Source of the DNA: Plotosus lineatus
Lineage: Eukaryota; Chordata; Actinopteri; Siluriformes; Plotosidae
Assembly (NCBI GenBank): GCA_024760905.1
Contig: CM045729.1
Span: forward strand, 57,630,580-57,694,579
Length of the DNA: 64,000 nucleotides
Direction: 5' to 3'
Shown piece by piece: positions 36,328 through 55,683 of this stretch. Numbering within the stretch: position 1 is the stretch's first letter; every line of letters starts with the position of its first letter. A program made the translations under genes and the position numbers. The notes beneath the pieces were generated by a model. That model was given only the letters and a program-made list of their open reading frames with translations. It did not search any database and had not been told where the DNA came from.

Positions 36328-36513
36328 ATAAAAAATGTTTAATAATGGTTTAATTAATAAATGTTAATAAAATGTTTAAATGGTTTAATAAATAATTTTC
36401 TTTTACTTTGAACACACATTTCATACAAAATTCATGTACTTTTATCATTTTTAAAGGGTTTATGGAGTAGTCCTGGGAACCTTGGAACGAATCAGGCGTT
36501 TTACATGTAAAAT

Positions 36514-36590
36514 GCGCCCCTACTTACGAAACTCCCGCGTTACGAAGAGTGCACTGGAAAGGATTAATTTCGTAAGTAGGGGGCTGACTG
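36514..36590. mobile_element. transposon end with 14 bp inverted repeat
   Basis: cccctacttacgaa (36517-36530) and ttcgtaagtagggg (36569-36582) are exact inverted repeats. The outer motif ttcgtaagtagggggctgac resembles the end at 63694 (tcggcccccgacttacgaaa), so both belong to one 'acttacgaa' family. The full element was not delimited. Confidence 0.45.
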
Positions 36591-36764
36591 TTATTAGAAT
36601 TGTGGTGTTGTTTTTTTCTTTTTATTTAATGCTTTTTTATTTTTAATGTTACCAGAGATACGATGTTATACAGAGGCGGATTCATAACAATTTTATAGAC
36701 AAATAATACTATTTATAGTTGCGTGCGGGGCGCTGGGGGGGTGAATTTATTTTTCTCCTCTTCT

Positions 36765-37435
36765 TCCTAGAGGAGGCGTCATAGAAAAATATTGAGAAGC
36801 ACTGTGCTAATATCAAAACATTATGAAAAAAAACCCTTTGAGAGCAAAGTCTGTGAGTATGTGGAGTCGTGAACCGCGAATGGGCGGGGGCTTACTTTAC
36901 CACGCTTACTTCCACGGGCCGTATGGCTGTGACAAAGCCACTGGGGTTAGGCAGTGCGATCGCTGTTGATTCCATGAAAACACATCAGCACGGTGCACGG
37001 CAAAAAAATGGCAATCGTTCTCGGTATCCCCCAATTCTTTGGTTATAGCGGCGTTTTTTATTGGCTCACTCGAACTTGCCGTCCAACGAAATCACCGCTA
37101 TTTAAAGCACGTTGTTTTGATTAGTGACACTTGACATTCTAAAGAAAGATAGGACCAGAATGACTGTTGTCAACTAAGAAGCTGTGGCATCCTCAGAACC
37201 GTTTTAAGGGAAAACAAGAATGAAGAGCACAGATCTCAAAGTCTCAACAGCAATGAAGAAAGTATGCATCAGTGCTTTCACCACATACAAGAAACATAAA
37301 ACAACAAAAAGAAGAAAAACAGAAAAAGCATGAATAAAAACTGTAGACATCTGTACAAGTTATTGAAATTAGAGAAAGCAAAGAGAGTTGCAAAATTAAT
37401 GCCACAGCTTCTTAGTTGGGCAGTGGTGGTCTGGT
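36765..37435. other. patchwork of transposon ends
   Basis: Three things are visible. An hAT-like right end (ttgagaagcactg) lies near 36802. A fragment accgcgaatgggcgggggcttact (about 36871-36894) matches the right end of the element at 51252-53917. A perfect 19 bp inverted pair, caactaagaagctgtggca at 37171-37189 with its complement at 37400-37418, encloses 210 bases. No coding frame can be supported. Confidence 0.4.
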
Positions 37436-37436
37436 G

Positions 37437-37785
37437 GGGCAGTGGTGGTCTGGTGGTATAGGGCGCTGGATCGCTGATTCTAAGGTTGGGGGTTCGAGTC
37501 CCATTCTCCACAAGGTTGTCACTGTCCACCCCCAGTGCAGCAAACTGGGTTATTAAAGGCGGGCCATGTCACTCACTGTCTATGGTGAGAGGCTGTAAAA
37601 GAACCATCGCTGACTTTTGTAAAGAGTAGCTGCAAAGTCGTCAGCGTGTTTCTGTCCCTTGCTAAAAAGGGTTGTGACAGGAAGGGCATCCGACGTAAAA
37701 AACCTCTGCCAAATCAAATGTGCGAATCAGATGATTCTCTGTGGCGACTCCCGAGTAAAAGGGAAAAAGCTGAAAGGAAGACACA
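37437..37785 (+). repeat. tRNA-derived SINE with RTE-type tail (reference copy)
   Basis: The A box is TGGTCTGGTGG (37446-37456) and the B box is an exact GGTTCGAGTCC (37491-37501). The body runs to tcagcgtgtttctgtccc (about 37658). It is followed by a block aaaagggttgtgacaggaagggcatccgacgtaaaaaacctctgccaaatca and then the RTE 3'-end-like ctgtggcgactcccgag...aagctgaaaggaag. A partial copy of the head (gggcagtggtggtctggtg) lies in tandem just upstream at 37418-37436. Confidence 0.88.
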
Positions 37786-38572
37786 CTTACTTTATGAATT
37801 TATAGTTACACGCAGTATGAAATGTCTGTAAATCTAATTGCACTCATCAGTTACAGTTTCTTTACCAACCCCTCTTTTCTTTGCAAACCTTTGCCTTGCA
37901 CCTAGAAATAACGTCAAAGCCATGCCAGGGTGTGAAATTTCACATAGCCCGGTGCATGTCACCTGCCTGTTTTTGTATACAGCACTACATTTCTCTTCGA
38001 TGGATTTTAGACATAAATAGCCATACCACCTGTGTACAGTGTTTTGTCCCATGGTGCATTCACTAGCCGAAAAGACAGGTTTGCAAACTCTACCGCTTTC
38101 CTAGAAATCTAGTTCAAAACAGAAGGTGGATTTCTTTTAATTAGGTTTGTACCCAAATGATTTCATGACAGTCAAGGACACACACACACACACACACACA
38201 GTTTGTAGTTAATAGACAGTAGAGCCTGGATGAGTTTCAAGTTTTGGTAAACTAATTATTGAATACATCTTAGAAGTTGTTGTTTTTTGAACCATGCCTC
38301 ACAAAATGATTAAAGATCCAGTAATTTAAGGTGGTTGAGATTGTACTCTTGAATGAAATGCTAACCCATTTTATATTGATGAACCTTGTCAAACTATGCC
38401 ATTAATGCAGTTTTGAATGATTGTTTAGATCCAGCAAAAATGCTATTATGGAAACATGATGACATGGCTGAGGCACTCTATTCTCAGTGCACTTGTCAGT
38501 GTTTTGACTAACTGATGTGTTTTATAGATTCATAGGTCTATTTCAGTCATTCTGGATGTCATGTCAGAAAGG

Positions 38573-38680
38573 GTTGTGACAGGAAGGGCATCCGATGTAA
38601 AAACCTATGCCAAATCAAATATGCGAATCAGATGATTCACTGTGGTGACCCCTGAAAAGGGAAAAGCCAAAAGGAAAAGA
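38573..38680 (+). repeat. 5'-truncated SINE (RTE-type tail)
   Basis: gggttgtgacaggaagggcatccgatg...ctatgccaaatca...gattcactgtggtgacccctgaaaagggaaaagccaaaaggaaaag: tail half only, plus strand. Confidence 0.8.
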
Positions 38681-39214
38681 ACATATATATGAATTTGCAG
38701 ATTGTATGTTACTGTAAATGTTGGTAACAGATTGCATGAGAGAAAACCATTTTAACTTGTGATTTTTACATTTTTGTCAGAGCCCAAAGGGGGGCGCACC
38801 CCCCTTTTTAAACAAACCCCCCCCCCCCCCCTCCCATTCAGGTTTTTCAAATTTTCCAACTTGCCCCCATGAGCAGTGGGTTTGCTGCTGACAGTAGAGT
38901 GCTCCTTTATTGTTTAAAGCTAGTTTGATAATTCACATGTTGATGGCAATATGAAAGTAATAAGCATGATCAATGTTCCAGTCTGTTGTAATTTTGCTAG
39001 AATTTCTACCTTCTTGCTGCAAATCTTAGAGTTGTAATCTTAGGTCAAGCTTAATGGACTTTCTCACTGTGTGAAGAAAAATAAGTGGGTAAAATGTACC
39101 CAAACTCCAAACAGCTATGTGGACACCACAGAGTGATCAGTCTGCCCATCTTCTGATTGGTCAGTAACACCTACCTTGCTTGGTGGATTTGTGAAGAGTG
39201 GTCAGGCAATGTGG

Positions 39215-39790
39215 CACATACCACGATTGGATCACTGTGACCTTGACCTTTGACCTCACTTGGAAGGAAAAGCTTGTCTGGGACATGTTTATTATATTTT
39301 TAACCTCAAACTAGGTATGCATATACACCTTGGGAAAGAGGAGTGTCAGCATACCAATGTTAGGTCACTATAACCTTTGACTCCATATATGTGAGGCGCT
39401 CCACCACTAAACAAGTCTTCAACGCGCACTTGCTCACTTGAAAGATCGGAAGTCCGGATAAGCCGCGCTTTGTCTCACAAGCACCATCCGTCACTTGCGA
39501 CAAGCGCCTACATTCGGTGGAGCGCCTCACGTATAACAAAAAGCTTGTTCCACAGAAATGTCCTTACTTACCAAACCTGGTAGGCTTCACATACCAACAA
39601 GGGGTTATTGTGACCTTGACCTTTGACCCTATTGAAGGGGGGGGGGGGGCTTGTCCAGACCATACTTCCTATTTACTCACCCTCATATACAAAACTAGTA
39701 TACTTGTAGATCTTGGGACGGGGCAGTGTTGCATATCAGGATTAAGTTACTGTCACCTTGACCCTGTACTCTGATCGTACCTGAAAGGGA
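39215..39790. repeat. diverged tandem repeat with nuclear-receptor-type motifs
   Basis: Units of roughly 110-140 bp recur around 39232, 39366, 39605 and 39745, each with a 'ggtcactrtgaccttgacctttgac' type core and downstream words such as gcttgtc and catacca. A MITE (39391-39532) splits the second or third unit. The cores at 39238-39256 and 39611-39628 read on the minus strand as AGGTCAAAGGTCAAGGTCA (first copy exact). This is a DR1 of the AGGTCA half-site plus an adjacent TCAAGGTCA extended half-site. Confidence 0.6.
39391..39532. mobile_element. small TIR MITE
   Basis: GTGAGGCGCTCCACC (39392-39406) is perfectly inverted at 39516-39530. tata/gtata lies outside each end, suggesting a TA-type target. 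Its interior (cttgaaagatcggaagtccg) recurs at 50882-50905. About 140 bp, non-coding. Confidence 0.7.
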
Positions 39791-39799
39791 TAAAACTTA

Positions 39800-49171
<9,372 letters not shown>

Positions 49172-49244
49172 TCACTACATGAGACAGATCCTTGAAGCAC
49201 TGCGGTACTGCCATGACAACAACATCATTCATCGTGATGTAAAG
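49172..49244 (+). CDS. cask: CASK exon 5 (catalytic loop)
   Basis: This 73 bp exon lies between tttttctag| and |gtagcc. T completes Ser, then [17 protein letters not shown] and IIHRDVK follow, ending on a codon boundary. HRD is the catalytic-loop motif (Asp141 in mammalian CASK). The family's next exon begins P-H-C-V-L-L and carries GFG in place of the metal-binding DFG. I could not find that exon in the remaining 14.7 kb. Reading through the donor would add VASVLLF and a stop, so intron retention would truncate the protein just after the catalytic loop. Confidence 0.96.
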
Positions 49245-50315
49245 GTAGCCTCAGTGTTGCTTTTCTGAAAAGTTATTCCTTGCCGAGGTTCACAAAGCTC
49301 TAGTATGTAAACTTTTGTTTTCTCCTGGTGTGTTCAGGCATGTTTCTGTACCAAGAACCTCACTGTTGGACTTGTGCTAGACTCCTTACCTTGCTTTATG
49401 AGTGTGTGTAATGACGAATCTGAAAACCTTTTCATTTCGAATTTCAAATTGGTTTGCTGTTTACTGCTTTGTGTCTTGTTTCTTTTTAGATGAGTATTAG
49501 GGTAACCTCAGTAACAGAGAAAGCATAATGTATAAGAGTTCCAAAGAGACCACCCATCTCGACAAAGAACACTTGAATTGGTGTCCAGAATTTGTGATGC
49601 ATCCATGCTAACCAATTAAATAATTAATTGCTAAGTTTATTCTCTGGGAATGAGGCAGATGGCGACCATCACAGTGATTTCAAAAAGTATATTAATCTGC
49701 TATTACGTGACTCTTACTCTTTATGGGGGGAATCTATAATTGTATTTACTCTTCTGCTGGGATAAAAAAAAAAGTCTCTGGGGTATATATATTTTAAATC
49801 TTATGCATATGCCCCATCCTTATCAGATGTGAGGAAAATGCATATGCATGCAATCTTGGCAGGAGGGTACACAACATGCAGTGAACCACGCTAAACTGCA
49901 GACTAATTTTTGAGAAGCACAACCATGTATATCTTGATACATAGGGTATGATATGGTACAAGGAAACAAAATCAAAACCACAGTGATGCGTCTGCATTTT
50001 CACACTAACCACCGATTAAACGTCACACTTTTTTTGTAGAAGGAATGTTGATGCCTTATTCTATGACAAGAAAATAAAATTTACAACTGTGTTTCTCCAT
50101 CACAGTTACTGCTTATGAGTGAAAAGTATCCAGACCCTTTTTATCCTTAGTTATATTTAATATACCTTAATTAAATATGTACGTGCATGACAAAGTTGTA
50201 CTTAAAAATATGAAGGAAAAAATGCATTTATAAAAGAAAAACAAGATTTGAAATGTACAAAGAAAAATTGATTTGCTATAGCTTCCAAATACTAAGATTT
50301 ACTCCTGAGATTTAC

Positions 50316-50364
50316 ATACACACACACACACACACACGTGTGTTTGTTTGTATATATGTGTATA

Positions 50365-50430
<66 letters not shown>
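50316..50430. repeat. AC / TG / AT compound microsatellite
   Basis: (AC)n at 50318-50337, then gtgtttgtttg, then (TG)n, then (AT)n to about 50427. A second AT tract is at 50560-50594. Complementary AC and TG runs lie close together, giving hairpin potential. Confidence 0.95.
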
Positions 50431-50435
<5 letters not shown>

Positions 50436-50554
50436 TGTTTTTTTTAAGTCAAATTTTGAGATTAGATGTACCTATGTAGTACGCTGACGTAATGACGCTG
50501 CGTCCATTGTTTACAGACGAGAGACTGAACGTGCCCCTCCTTCTTCCCAGTTCG

Positions 50555-50597
<43 letters not shown>

Positions 50598-50859
50598 TTA
50601 TAGATATATATCAGTTATATAGCGTGTTAACCTTGTGTTTACACTGTTTTGCGGACTTTTGTAACCTTAAGCAAATATGGTTGGTGGTCAGAAGCGTAAG
50701 CCTACTAGCATGGGTGCGAGTCTTATACACAGATTTATTAACTACTGTATCTGCTCGGATTGGCACAATCTACCATGCATACTCAGTTAAGCAAAGAGAG
50801 TTGTAAAATGAATGAAAACCCGGTGATTCACATCAGTGCAGGCTGTGTTCTAAGCGAGT

Positions 50860-50966
50860 TCAATGGCACCCTTGCGTACTTGAAAGACCGGAAGTCTGTA
50901 TAGCCCACAGCAAGTACACTACTTTCGCAAGTACACTACTTTCAGTTTTGAGCGCCTCATATATTG
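50860..50966. mobile_element. diverged copy of the 39391 MITE
   Basis: cttgaaagaccggaagtctgtatagcccaca is clearly related to the interior of 39391-39532, and the right end gagcgcctcatata matches its TIR. The left TIR is degraded. Confidence 0.5.
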
Positions 50967-51066
50967 TAAGTGTTGAAGGCTATTTTAAGCTTCATGTAAA
51001 GTGACTCGGGATAAATCAGTGACTTATTTGAAATTAATGTTGATATTATTTGATAGAGTTAGGCAG

Positions 51067-51202
51067 TGAGAGACATGGCTGGCCTTTGATAACCCAGTTA
51101 GCTGCTCTGAGAGGGACAGTAACAACCCGTTGAGAACGAGGCTTGAACCCCCAACCTTAGGATCAGTGATCCAGCACCTTTACTACCAGGCCACCACTGC
51201 CT
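51067..51202 (-). repeat. SINE head fragment
   Basis: Head and body start of the family at 1555-1872, inverted (ggcagtggtggcctggtag near 51202, down to the gtctctcactg part). The tail is absent. Confidence 0.7.
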
Positions 51203-51251
51203 GGCATTAGTATGCATTAAATTATTCTTTGTAGTGAACGAGGCGGCTACT

Positions 51252-53917
51252 ACAGTAACCCTCGTTTTTCACGCTGGCTACATTCTGTCCCTTCCTGCAG
51301 ATCCTAAAAGTACACAAATTATTGTACAGGTCCTGTACCACTTTAATATACTTCTCTGCCACTCCAGACTTCCTCATGCAATACCACAGTTCCTCTCTCG
51401 GTACCCTGTCATATGCTTTCTCCAGATCCACAAAGGCACAATGCAACTCCCTCTGGCCTTCTCTGTACTTCTCTATTATAACATCCTCAAAGCAAACACT
51501 GCATCTGTGGTGCTCTTTCTTGGCATGAAACCAAACTTGTTCACAAATAATGACCTCTGCCCTTAGACTAGCTTCTGCTATTCTTTCCCATAACTTCATC
51601 GTATGGCTCATCAACTTTGTCCCTCTGTAGTTGCCACAACTCTGCACGTCTCCCTTGTTCTTAAAAATGGGCACCAGCACACTTCTCTTCGATTCCTCCG
51701 ACATCTTCTCACTCTCTAAGGCCTTGTTGAATGTTCTTGTCAGAAAATCTACTGCCACCTCTCTTAGACACTTCCATACCTCCACCAGTATGCTGTCAGG
51801 ACCAACTGCTTTTCCACTGTCCTTCCTCTTTAATGCCCTCCTCCCTTCCACCTTACTAATCTTTGTTACTTCCTGGTCCTCAACAGTCACCTCTTCTGCT
51901 CTTTTTTTCTCTCTCATTTTCCTCATTCATCAGCTCTTCAAAGTACTCTTTCCATCTTCCCAGCACACTTCTGTCATTAGTCGATACATTTCCCTCTCTG
52001 TCCTGAATCAATCTAACTTGCTGCACGCCTTCCCATCCCTATTTCTGTGCTATGCCAACCTATGTAAATAATTTTCTCCCTTCTTACCATCCAACCTAGC
52101 ATACAAGTCATCATATGCCCTCTGTTTGGCCTTTGACACCACTACCTTCACCTTATGCTGCGTCTCCCTGTACTCCTGTTTACTCTCTTCAGTCCTCTCA
52201 ATGTCCCACTTCTTCTTAGCTAACCTCTTCCTTTGTACACACTCCTGCACTTCCTCATTCCACCACCAAGTCTCCTAATCTACTCTCCTTCCAGAGGACG
52301 CACCAAGTACTCTCCTACCTGTCTCCCTAATCACATTAGCTGTAGTTGTCCAGTCATCTGGAAGCACTTCCTGGCCACCCAAAGCCTGTTTCAACTCCTC
52401 CTTGAAGGCAATACGACACCCTTTATCAGTTTCCACCACTTTGTCTTCTGCTCTGCCTTTTTCATCTTCACCATCAGCATCATCCTGCACACCACCAACC
52501 ATCCTATGCTGTCTGGCAACATTCTCACCCACTAATACTTTGCAGTCACTGACTTCCTTCAAATGACATTGTTACGTTGTCTATACAAGATGTATTCTAC
52601 CTGTGTGCTTATACCTCCGCTTTTATAAATCACCCTATGCTCCTGTCTCTTCTAGAAGAAAGTATTCACCACAGCCATTTCCATCCTTTTTGCAAAATCT
52701 TTTGCAACATCTGTCCTTCTGTGTTCCTGTCCTAGATATCAAATTTGCCCATCACTTCCTCGTCCCCCCTGTTGCCTGTGCTAACATATCCATCGACGTG
52801 TGCACTAATGTCCACTCTTCCACCTCTGGAGGTACTCCGCATCACTTCATCTAACTCACTCCAGAGTCTTTCATTCTCTTCTAGCTCATATCCTGCCTGT
52901 GGAGCATAAGCACTAACAGCATTGAACATCTCGCCACCTCTCCTTCAAGATGACTCTTACTCTATTTCCCTTCCCATCCATACCATGATAAAACAGCTTA
53001 AACCCTGCTCCTAAGCTTCTAGCCTTGCTACCGTTCCACCTGGTCTCCTGAAAACACAGTATGTCCACCTTCCTCCTCTGCATCATGTCAGCCAGCTCTC
53101 TACCTTTTCCTGTCATAGGTCCAACATTCAAAGTCCCTACTCTCAGTCCTAGACTCATACTTTTCCTCTTCTCTCTCTGCCTACGGACACGCCTCCCACC
53201 TCTCCTTCTTCAACCAACAGTTGTCCAATTTCCACCAGCACTCTGTTGGTGAACAGCACTGATAGTGGTCGTTGTTAACCCAGGCCTCGACCATTCCAGT
53301 TTGAAAGTCATGTTGATGATTTGGATAGCTGATTTGGCACAGGTTTTACATCGGACGCCCTTCCTGACAGAACGCTCTGCATTTATCTGGGCTTGGGATC
53401 GAAAGAAAACTGGTTTGTGTCCCCTCACGACTGCATTAATGCGGTTTTAAAACCTATGTATGATATTACATACGCTAAAATATGCCTCTTAAAAACATTC
53501 TACAGACAGTCTTACTCATAATACAGTAATAATGTCATAAAATATAGTCATGATTAAGTAAAAACTTTTTAATTTTGTATTGTGATAATATTTATGAATA
53601 AATAAAGCGCTTAGGCTCCTTACCAGAAGCTAGAGAAGATGCAGGGCATTTGAGTGGCATCATAGGGCTTAAATAATTATTTAAAAACATACAAAAAATG
53701 TGAATTTACAATTCAAGCAAGCATGTTGATGACGTGCACAAAGGAGAAAAAAGTGGTGCACACATCATCTGCAACCAATCAGCAGGAAGGAGAGACATAA
53801 GCTCTCAGCCATTAGTTTAAATTTGAATCACGTGCCTGTAACTTCCGGGTTTGCCGCTAATCCGCGAGTATGCATGTCGCGAGCGCTGAACCGCGAATGG
53901 GTGGGGGGGGTTACTGT
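51252..53917. mobile_element. TIR element enclosing a 3'-less LINE
   Basis: The left end is ACAGTAACCCTCG (51252-51264). The right end is GGGGGGTTACTGT (to 53917), giving inverted ACAGTAACCC termini. A related right end occurs near 36871-36894. Between them lies most of an RTE-like LINE on the minus strand (51320-53430) and about 490 bases of other sequence on the right. No TSD can be read with confidence, so the pairing of these two ends is likely but not proven. Confidence 0.5.
51320..53430 (-). pseudogene. RTE-like LINE, 5' leader to mid-RT, 3' half missing
   Basis: Reading from 53430 leftwards on the minus strand: a 5' leader with aggaagggcgtccgatgtaaaacctgtgccaaatca; the endonuclease start RVGTLNVGPMTGKGRELADMM...DILCFQETRW (53140-53035); a gap of about 75 bases relative to the 60444 copy; SAYAPQAGYELEENE (about 52910); a linker; then RT with SILVEVWKCLREVAVDFLTRTF, VLVPIFKNKGDVQSCGNYRG and FVDLEKAYDRV (51460-51420). 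Homology stops inside VVQD-(L/M)-Y at about 51320. RT motifs B and C and the 3' end are absent. Several stops and shifts are present. Confidence 0.85.
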
Positions 53918-54578
53918 CCTCCATAAATATTTAGAGTTATGCAAGAGGTTAGCTCGGCAACAAGATCCTGTAAGATGTGGTGAATGAGCAAATAGCTTTG
54001 TCTGTGTGTCCCTTAAACAAGATGATCGTTAAGTGAACATTGTTTGGGGATTTTTTGTTTGTTTGTTTTTTTCTGCATTCAGTAAATATTCAAACATTTG
54101 ATATACTTTTACTCACACTCCTATGCCTGTATCTCGGTCAGAAGGCTCTATACTCATCTCAGGATTTGTTATGCTCAAGACAGAGATTGAATATACAGTA
54201 CTCTGAGGGAAAGTCATACAGTGTATGCTTGTCCTTTCTTCTCCTTTCAAGTGATTACACTGTGATAATTATGCTTTGAGTAATTCATGGGAAGGAACTT
54301 AAAGAAATGAAGACTTGCTAGTACAACTTATCAGTTGTTTGGGGGAGATAACGCATAGATATGATTTCAAAAATATTTCAATGTTTCATTTGATCAATAT
54401 CTGTAGTATTCACACTAAAAGTACATACAGAAAGTGCTGTGGGAGAGGATTTCCTTTTAGCATACTGTACTCCTATATGGGCGAGGTGTTTTTATCTGAC
54501 ATTTGATTGCATCAAATTTAAAAAAGCGCAGTCATTCTTGGCAAAAAAATAGTCTTTGGGTTTCTTTCTTAGTCATAC

Positions 54579-54900
54579 ACTGGTACCTCGACTTACGAAA
54601 TTAATCCATTCTGAGGGCAAGCTCATAAGTCGAAACGTTTGTTAGATGGAACAAAAATTCCCATTAGAAACGATAGAAAACCAATGAATCCATTCCAACC
54701 CCCACCCAAACTCATATAACCTGACACAAACATGTATTTTTGACATAATATATTTCAGCTAAACATTTCACAATAATAACACGTACAGTAACATTAATAT
54801 TGTAATTAACAATAACTAATAAAACAAGAATAAACAATAAGTCAATAAACAATAAAGTGCGTGCGTTTGAACTTGATAGCAGTTAACATTAACTTACAAT
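54579..54900. mobile_element. MITE-like end (tggtacctcgacttacgaa type)
   Basis: ACTGGTACCTCGACTTACGA at 54579 is a terminal motif I know from widespread vertebrate DNA elements. AT-rich non-coding sequence follows. The right end was not found and the boundary given is approximate. Confidence 0.4.
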
Positions 54901-55069
54901 TTTTTTAAACTTGTTTTATTTCACTTCCCTAATTTTGAATACTCGTCTTCTGCTGCTTGGCCGCATTCCCATCACCATTGATCTGTTTTGACTTGATCCA
55001 CCATAGGAGAATCCTCTCCATTTCATCATTGCGTCCTGATCTTTTCTTACCTTACACTTTTTCTAATGA

Positions 55070-55480
55070 TGGCGTTCATTTAGCTTTTCTGGATGTAAAT
55101 CCCATTTCCTTTAGGCGGTTTCTTACAGTTCGGTCACAGACATTGATTCCAGTTTCCTCCCATTTATTTTGCTGTACATTTTCAGTTTTCAAAACATATT
55201 GCTTTAAGTTTTCTGTCTCGACACTTTGTCTTCCTTGGTCTCCCAATATGCTTGCCTTTAACAACCTTCTCATGTTGTTTGTACTTGGTCCAGATTTTAG
55301 ACACTGCTGACTGTGAACAAACATATTTTTCAACATTGCGTGATGATTTACCTTTTTTAAGAAGTTTGATAATCCTCTCCTTTGTTTCAGTTGACATCTC
55401 TTGTGTTGGAGCCATGTCTTGGTGCAACATCTCTCCAAGGTGTGATCACTCCTGTTTAAATGCAGACTAACGAGCAGATC
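55070..55480 (-). pseudogene. Tc1-type transposase N-terminal fragment
   Basis: On the minus strand: MSTETKERIIKLLKKGKSSRN, a helix-turn-helix region with SAVSKIWTKYKQH, then a GRPRKT (AT-hook-like GRPR) motif. After a frame break it continues ENVQQNKWEETG and TVRNRLKEMGFTSRKAK. This is the DNA-binding (paired-like) half of a Tc1 transposase. The catalytic half is absent. It lies about 200 bases beyond the stop codon of GPR82, within or next to its likely 3' UTR. Confidence 0.8.
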
Positions 55481-55683
55481 TAATCTGATGCAGGTGTTAG
55501 TTTTGGGAATGGAAATTTACAGGGTGATTCCATAGAATTTTTTGAAAAATAAAAATGGCTAAAAATAGCAGTGAACAGGCCCATGGGCAACTCATGTTGT
55601 CCTCGCAGGTGACCTGGTGCCCGCAGGCACTGTTGGTGACACGTGTTATACATTTCCAACACAATAAGGACCTTCAGCGCATT

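Noticed and set aside
37491..37501. Possible tRNA gene (exact B box)
   Set aside because: The head is followed by a SINE body and LINE-like tail and lacks a foldable acceptor stem with a matching 3' end; it is a SINE promoter, not a tRNA gene.
39215..39790. CRISPR-like regular repeats
   Set aside because: The units are long, diverged, not separated by uniform spacers, and the genome is vertebrate.
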